NCBI GenBank assembly: GCA_963837695.1
Contig: CAWINZ010000005.1
Coordinates: 1,922,001 to 1,986,000, forward strand
From: VRUE01 sp963837695
GTDB lineage: Bacteria > Actinomycetota > Thermoleophilia > Solirubrobacterales > 70-9
Direction: 5' to 3'
DNA length: 64,000 nt
Part shown: piece after piece, positions 60,213 through 64,000 of the stretch
Layout of the letters: each line of letters opens with the position of its first letter
Position numbering within the stretch: the first letter of the stretch is position 1
Program-made: the position numbers and the translations under genes
Notes under the pieces: model-generated
The model's input: the letters and a program-made list of their open reading frames with translations, nothing else
Told to the model about the DNA's origin: nothing
The model's database searches: none

Positions 60213-61598
60213 ATGTCGCAAACGATGTTCGACAAGATCTGGAGCGCCCACGAGGTCTCCGACGGCCTCATCTACATCGACCTGCACCTGGTCCACGAGG
60301 TCACCTCGCCGCAGGCCTTCGATGGATTGCGGCTGGCGGGGCGGCCGCTGCGCCGGCCCGACAGGACGCTGGCCACGGCCGACCACAACGTGCCGACCGA
60401 CGGCACGATGGCGGCACGTTTGATCGCCGACGAGCTCTCGCGCGTCCAGGTCGAAACGCTGGAGCGCAACTGCGAGGAGTTCGGCATCCCGCTCTACTCG
60501 CTGGGCTCCGAGCGGCAAGGCATCGTCCACGTGATCGGGCCCGAGCTGGGCGTCACCCAGCCCGGCATGACGATCGTCTGCGGCGATAGCCACACCTCGA
60601 CCCACGGCGCCTTCGGCGCGCTGGCCTTCGGCATCGGCACCTCCGAGGTCGAGCACGTGCTGGCGACCCAGTGCCTGGTCCAGAAGCGGCCGAAGACGAT
60701 GCGCATCCTCTACTCGGGCGAACTCGGGCCCGGCGTGACGCCGAAGGACCTGATCCTGGCGACGATCGGCCGCCTCGGCACCGGCGGCATGGTCGGCCAC
60801 GCGGTCGAGTACGCCGGCCCGGCGATCGAGTCGCTCTCGATGCCCGGCCGGATGACGGTCTGCAACATGACGATCGAGGGCGGCGGTAGGGCGGGGATGA
60901 TCGCCCCCGACGAGACCACCTTCGAGTGGGTGCGGGGCAGGGACGCGGCGCCGGAGGACTTCGACGCCGCGGTCAAGCGCTGGCGCGAGCTGCCGACCGA
61001 TGCCGGCGCGAGCTTCGACGCCGAGGTCGAGATCGATGCCGCCGGAATCTCGCCGATGGTCACCTGGGGAACGAATCCCGGCATGGTGGTCGAGGTCACC
61101 GAGGCGGTCCCCGATCCGGCGGCGATGGAGTCGCCCGCCGATCGCGAATCCGCCGAACGAGCACTCGCCTATATGGCGCTGGAGCCCGGCACGCCGATGA
61201 CCGAGGTCAGGCCGGAGCGGGTCTTCATCGGCTCCTGCACGAACTCGCGGATCGAGGATTTGCGCGAGGCCGCCGCCGTGGTCGACGGGCGGCGCGTCGC
61301 CGATTCGGTGCGGGCGATGGTCGTCCCCGGGTCCCAGCAGGTCAAGGCGACAGCCGAGGAGGAGGGCCTGCACGAGGTCTTCCGCGCCGCCGGCTTCGAG
61401 TGGCGCGAGGCGGGCTGCTCGATGTGCCTGGGGATGAACCCCGACATCCTGATCGAGGGCGAGCGCTGCGCCTCGACCTCGAACCGCAACTTCGAGGGGC
61501 GCCAGGGCAAGGGCGGCAGAACCCACCTGGTCAGCCCGAAAATGGCCGCTGCCGCCGCGGTCGAGGGGCATTTCGTCGACATCAGGGATTGGAGCTAG
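60213..61598 (+). CDS. leuC: 3-Isopropylmalate dehydratase large subunit
   Basis: 4Fe-4S aconitase-family isomerase of leucine synthesis, 461 residues. Cluster cysteines are C342 (GSCTNSR), C402 and C405 (GCSMC). N-terminal MFDKIWSAHEV and DLHLVHEVTSPQAFDGLR, ATADHNVPT and CGDSHTSTHGAFGALAFGIGTSEVEHVLATQ are diagnostic of bacterial LeuC. It is three bases after the XRE-cupin gene and three bases before leuD. Confidence 0.97.
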   Translation: MSQTMFDKIWSAHEVSDGLIYIDLHLVHEVTSPQAFDGLRLAGRPLRRPDRTLATADHNVPTDGTMAARLIADELSRVQVETLERNCEEFGIPLYSLGSERQGIVHVIGPELGVTQPGMTIVCGDSHTSTHGAFGALAFGIGTSEVEHVLATQCLVQKRPKTMRILYSGELGPGVTPKDLILATIGRLGTGGMVGHAVEYAGPAIESLSMPGRMTVCNMTIEGGGRAGMIAPDETTFEWVRGRDAAPEDFDAAVKRWRELPTDAGASFDAEVEIDAAGISPMVTWGTNPGMVVEVTEAVPDPAAMESPADRESAERALAYMALEPGTPMTEVRPERVFIGSCTNSRIEDLREAAAVVDGRRVADSVRAMVVPGSQQVKATAEEEGLHEVFRAAGFEWREAGCSMCLGMNPDILIEGERCASTSNRNFEGRQGKGGRTHLVSPKMAAAAAVEGHFVDIRDWS

Positions 61599-61600
61599 GC

Positions 61601-62164
61601 ATGCGACCGATAGACGTGATCGAGGGCAAGGTCTCTGTACTGGACCGGCACGACGTCGATACCGATCAGATCATCCCCAAGCAGTTCCTCAAGCGGGTCG
61701 AGCGGACCGGCTTCGGCGAGTTCCTCTTCTACGACTGGATCCGCGACGGCGAGATCGAGCTCGAGCCGAACCCGATTCTGGTCGCCGGCCGCAACTTCGG
61801 CTGCGGTTCCTCGCGCGAGCACGCCCCCTGGGCGTTGGAGGACTTCGGCTTCGAGGCGATCGTCGCACCGTCCTTCGCCGACATCTTCTATTCCAACTGC
61901 ACCAAGGTGGGTCTCCTGCCCGTCGAGCTCGACGAGGAGCATTGCCGAGCTGTCGCCGAAGCCGGGGAGGCGCGGATCGACGTCGACGACCAGACGGTCA
62001 CCTGCGCCGGCGGGGTCTTTGAGTTCGCGATCGAGCCGGATGTGCAGCACCGCCTGTTGAACGGGCTCGACGACATCGGGATCACCCTGGGGAGCGCCGC
62101 GGCGATTGAGGAGTTCGAGGCCGGCCAGGGTGCGGCGGCAGGCCCAGTGACGACCGCGCTCTGA
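61601..62164 (+). CDS. leuD: 3-Isopropylmalate dehydratase small subunit
   Basis: Swivel-domain partner of LeuC, 187 residues. DTDQIIPKQFLKRVERTGFGEFLFYDW, AGRNFGCGSSREHAPWALEDFGFEAIVAPSFADIFYSNCTKVGLLPV and DIGITL are the LeuD hallmarks. I chose ATG 61601, three bases after leuC. The methyltransferase gene starts 11 bases after its stop, so it may extend the operon. Confidence 0.97.
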   Translation: MRPIDVIEGKVSVLDRHDVDTDQIIPKQFLKRVERTGFGEFLFYDWIRDGEIELEPNPILVAGRNFGCGSSREHAPWALEDFGFEAIVAPSFADIFYSNCTKVGLLPVELDEEHCRAVAEAGEARIDVDDQTVTCAGGVFEFAIEPDVQHRLLNGLDDIGITLGSAAAIEEFEAGQGAAAGPVTTAL

Positions 62165-62175
62165 ACGGGACGGAC

Positions 62176-62943
62176 GTGGAGCGATCGATCAACACCGGTC
62201 CGCGCGAGTGGGACGCCGACACCTACGACGAGGTCTCCGACCCGCAGTTCGAATGGGGGACGGAGGTGCTTGGGCGGCTTGAGTTGAACGGGAACGAGTC
62301 GGCGATCGACGCCGGCTGCGGCTCGGGCAAAGTCACCGAAAAGCTCCTCGATCGGATCCCCACGGGCAAGCTGCTCGCCGTCGACGGCTCGGAGGCGATG
62401 ATCGCCAAGGCAAAGGAGCGACTGGGGGAGAGGGCGACCTATCTCGTCGCGGATCTCGCGGAGCTTGAGATCGAGCAACCCGTCGACCTGATCTTCTCGA
62501 CCGCGACCTTCCACTGGATCACCGACCACGATCGCCTTTTCAGGCGTCTGCACGGGGCGCTTCGCCCGGGAGGCAGGCTGGTCGCCCAATGCGGCGGGCA
62601 GGGAAACGTCGCCGAGTACGCGGAGGCAATCGCTGCTGCCGCGTCGCGACCGGAGTTCGCCCGCCACTTCGAGGGGATGGCGGCGATGTGGAACTTCGCC
62701 GCGCCCGACGTGACCGAGGAAAAGCTCCGCAATGCCGGCTTCTCGTCCGTGCGATGCTGGCTGCAACCAAAGCCGGTGACGCCCGTTCAGCCGTTTGAGT
62801 TCACTTCGACGGTCACCCTGGGACCTCACCTGGCCCAGCTGCCAAAGGAGCTGCAGCGCCCCTTCGTCGAGGCAGTGCTCGCCGAGGCCGGCGAGCCATT
62901 GACCCTCGACTACGTACGCCTCAACATCGAGGCCACGGCCTGA
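62176..62943 (+). CDS. SAM-dependent methyltransferase (trans-aconitate methyltransferase-like)
   Basis: A 255-residue class I methyltransferase. Motif I is AIDAGCGSGKVTEKLLDR. DGSEAMIAKAKERL, DLIFSTATFHWITDHDRLFRRLHGALRPGGRLVAQCGG closely resembles Tam-type enzymes (FHWxxD). The leuCD neighbourhood is suggestive, because Tam-like enzymes methylate 3-isopropylmalate or aconitate in some organisms; this is inference. It is not the menaquinone methyltransferase type. The start is GTG 62176. It overlaps the convergent HNH gene by 23 bases. Confidence 0.88.
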   Translation: MERSINTGPREWDADTYDEVSDPQFEWGTEVLGRLELNGNESAIDAGCGSGKVTEKLLDRIPTGKLLAVDGSEAMIAKAKERLGERATYLVADLAELEIEQPVDLIFSTATFHWITDHDRLFRRLHGALRPGGRLVAQCGGQGNVAEYAEAIAAAASRPEFARHFEGMAAMWNFAAPDVTEEKLRNAGFSSVRCWLQPKPVTPVQPFEFTSTVTLGPHLAQLPKELQRPFVEAVLAEAGEPLTLDYVRLNIEATA

Positions 62944-64000
62944 CCCGAGGCCCAGCCCGCGCCAGCAACCCCGCCACGGCCAACTCCCGGTCATAGCGCT
63001 CGCCCCTTCCAAGCGAGCGCAGCGCCCTGGGCAGCACCTCGACACCGGCGGCACGGTTGCGGCCGCGAAGCTCCGCAGCGCTGCCGCGAGCGGGGGAGGG
63101 GACCGTCGGTATGACCCTGCCATCGGGGCGGCGGAAGACAATGTCGCCGCTGGCCTTGCGGGACACCCCGAAGCCGCCCTCATGCACGAGCCGGTGATGG
63201 CGCCCACAGAGCAGAACCAGGTTGTCGAGCTTCGTCTCCCCGCCGCGCGCCCAGTGGACGATGTGATGGGCATCGACCCAGCGCTTGTTTTCACAGCCCG
63301 GGAAGCAGCAGCGGCCTTCGTCGCGCTCCTGCAGCGCTCTTCGCATTGCCGCCGGGACGACCCTGCTCTTGCGCCCGACGTCGAGCTCTCCCTTCGCTCC
63401 ATGCAGGATCGGCAGAAGGGAGGAATCGCAAGCCAGGCGCCGGGCGGACTCCGCACAGATCGCCGGACCGTCCTCGAGGCGGCAGCCCGCCTCGGCGCCA
63501 TCGCCGGCCAGCGCATCCAACTCCGCATGCACGACCACCTGGTGGCGCTCTCCCGCGGGGCGCGTTGAGGAGCCGCCTGCGAGGGAGAGCTCGGCGACCT
63601 CCATCAGTGCATCGGCGCTGTTTACCCGGACCGGTTCCGGTTCCGCGGAACCGCCTTGCGCGCCCACCGCATCGGCGATTTCGCGCTCATAGATCGCCTC
63701 CTTGCCCGCCTCGACCGCCTTCAGGAACAGAGCCCCGTCCTCGGGCGAGAGCCTCCCGCGGATCATCAGGCTGCCGTCCTCGTCCCATTCGCAGGAGAGG
63801 AAGCGGTCCCGGTGGGCAGCCTCGGCGCTCTCAAGCGTCACCGACCTGCGGTAGCCGCGCACGAGCCGCTCAAGCTGCCCCGCGGTGGCAAAGCGTGCCA
63901 TCTCGACCAGCTCGTCCTCGATCTCCGGAGTGGCGATCCTGGTGATCGCCCGCACCTTGGAGTAGCTCAGCTCACCACGGCCGAAGCGCTCCCTGACCGC
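62921..64000 (-). CDS. DUF222/HNH endonuclease-domain protein, N-terminus beyond the window
   Basis: At least 359 residues are visible, and the frame stays open to the window edge (upstream reads RERFGRGELSYSKVRAITR). The N-terminal DUF222-like region (13E12-type) is followed by an HNH nuclease motif: CCFPGCENKRWVDAHHIVHWARGGETKLDNLVLLCGRHHRLVHEGG, with CxxC and HH residues intact. Such proteins are abundant and multi-copy in actinobacteria, often linked to mobile DNA, but no mobile element is seen here. The function in the cell is not known. Confidence 0.88.
   Translation of the reverse strand, partial: AVRERFGRGELSYSKVRAITRIATPEIEDELVEMARFATAGQLERLVRGYRRSVTLESAEAAHRDRFLSCEWDEDGSLMIRGRLSPEDGALFLKAVEAGKEAIYEREIADAVGAQGGSAEPEPVRVNSADALMEVAELSLAGGSSTRPAGERHQVVVHAELDALAGDGAEAGCRLEDGPAICAESARRLACDSSLLPILHGAKGELDVGRKSRVVPAAMRRALQERDEGRCCFPGCENKRWVDAHHIVHWARGGETKLDNLVLLCGRHHRLVHEGGFGVSRKASGDIVFRRPDGRVIPTVPSPARGSAAELRGRNRAAGVEVLPRALRSLGRGERYDRELAVAGLLARAGPRVRPWPRC

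Noticed and set aside
62176..62943. Menaquinone methyltransferase (menG/ubiE)
   Set aside because: The sequence has Tam-like FHWITD and lacks UbiE signatures, so the last menaquinone step is not assigned to it.

Overview
The window is 64 kb of high-G+C bacterial chromosome with dense housekeeping genes, many 1-8 bp gene overlaps, frequent GTG starts and few strong Shine-Dalgarno sites. It fits a deep-branching Actinomycetota such as the Thermoleophilia/Solirubrobacterales. This placement is inferred from gene content: pnp-M16 peptidase-dapB and dapA-rnj neighbourhoods, a long-form SerA, an actinobacterial-type SerC, GatCAB with a GluRS, a classical menaquinone pathway, and a DUF222/HNH protein. 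No IS element, prophage, CRISPR array, rRNA or tRNA was seen.

Layout. 1-7.9 kb: pnp (5' truncated), M16 peptidase, dapB, amidase, dapA and RNase J on one strand, ending in a probable bidirectional terminator. 8-10.1 kb: an OmpR-type two-component pair on the minus strand. 10.3-15.5 kb: dnaE, a Cys-rich orphan and an acyl-CoA dehydrogenase. 15.6-20 kb: nfo and gltX, divergent with overlapping start codons; then an HDOD-LuxR fusion facing a degenerate-receiver LuxR protein. 19.8-25 kb: a cysteine operon (Cys-free Rrf2 regulator, cysK, cysE), then pcrA and folD. 25-28 kb: two orphan membrane proteins and a GMC oxidoreductase. 28.2-33.2 kb: gatCAB, type II NADH dehydrogenase and a zinc-ribbon membrane protein. 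33.2-38.2 kb: a lipid-linked glycosyltransferase operon divergent from a UDP-sulfoquinovose synthase. 38.2-49 kb: ilvBN, the menaquinone genes (menF; menB-A-C-D; menE) and ilvC. 49-52.3 kb: a cupin, serC and serA. 52.3-55.3 kb: a quinone-oxidoreductase-like MDR, a secreted RTX-repeat protein and an MFS exporter. 55.4-62.2 kb: a leucine leader peptide plus leuA, a TetR/ClC operon, and an XRE-cupin regulator with leuCD. 62.2-64 kb: a methyltransferase and an HNH protein that runs off the window edge.

How the genes work together. The window holds much of lysine/diaminopimelate (dapA, dapB), cysteine (cysE, cysK), serine (serA, serC), valine/isoleucine (ilvB, ilvN, ilvC) and leucine (leuA, leuC, leuD) synthesis, and most of menaquinone synthesis feeding an NDH-2. 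The least expected content is regulatory or structural. There is an unlabelled leucine leader peptide before leuA whose Leu codons can pair with the leuA ribosome-binding site. Two centre-symmetric long-hairpin elements begin at the stop codons of ilvN and ilvC; their stems differ in sequence, but a two-box internal loop is conserved in the same register. Other nested palindromes lie at 15.6 and 28.1 kb. A sulfoquinovose synthase sits next to polyprenol-type glycosyltransferases.
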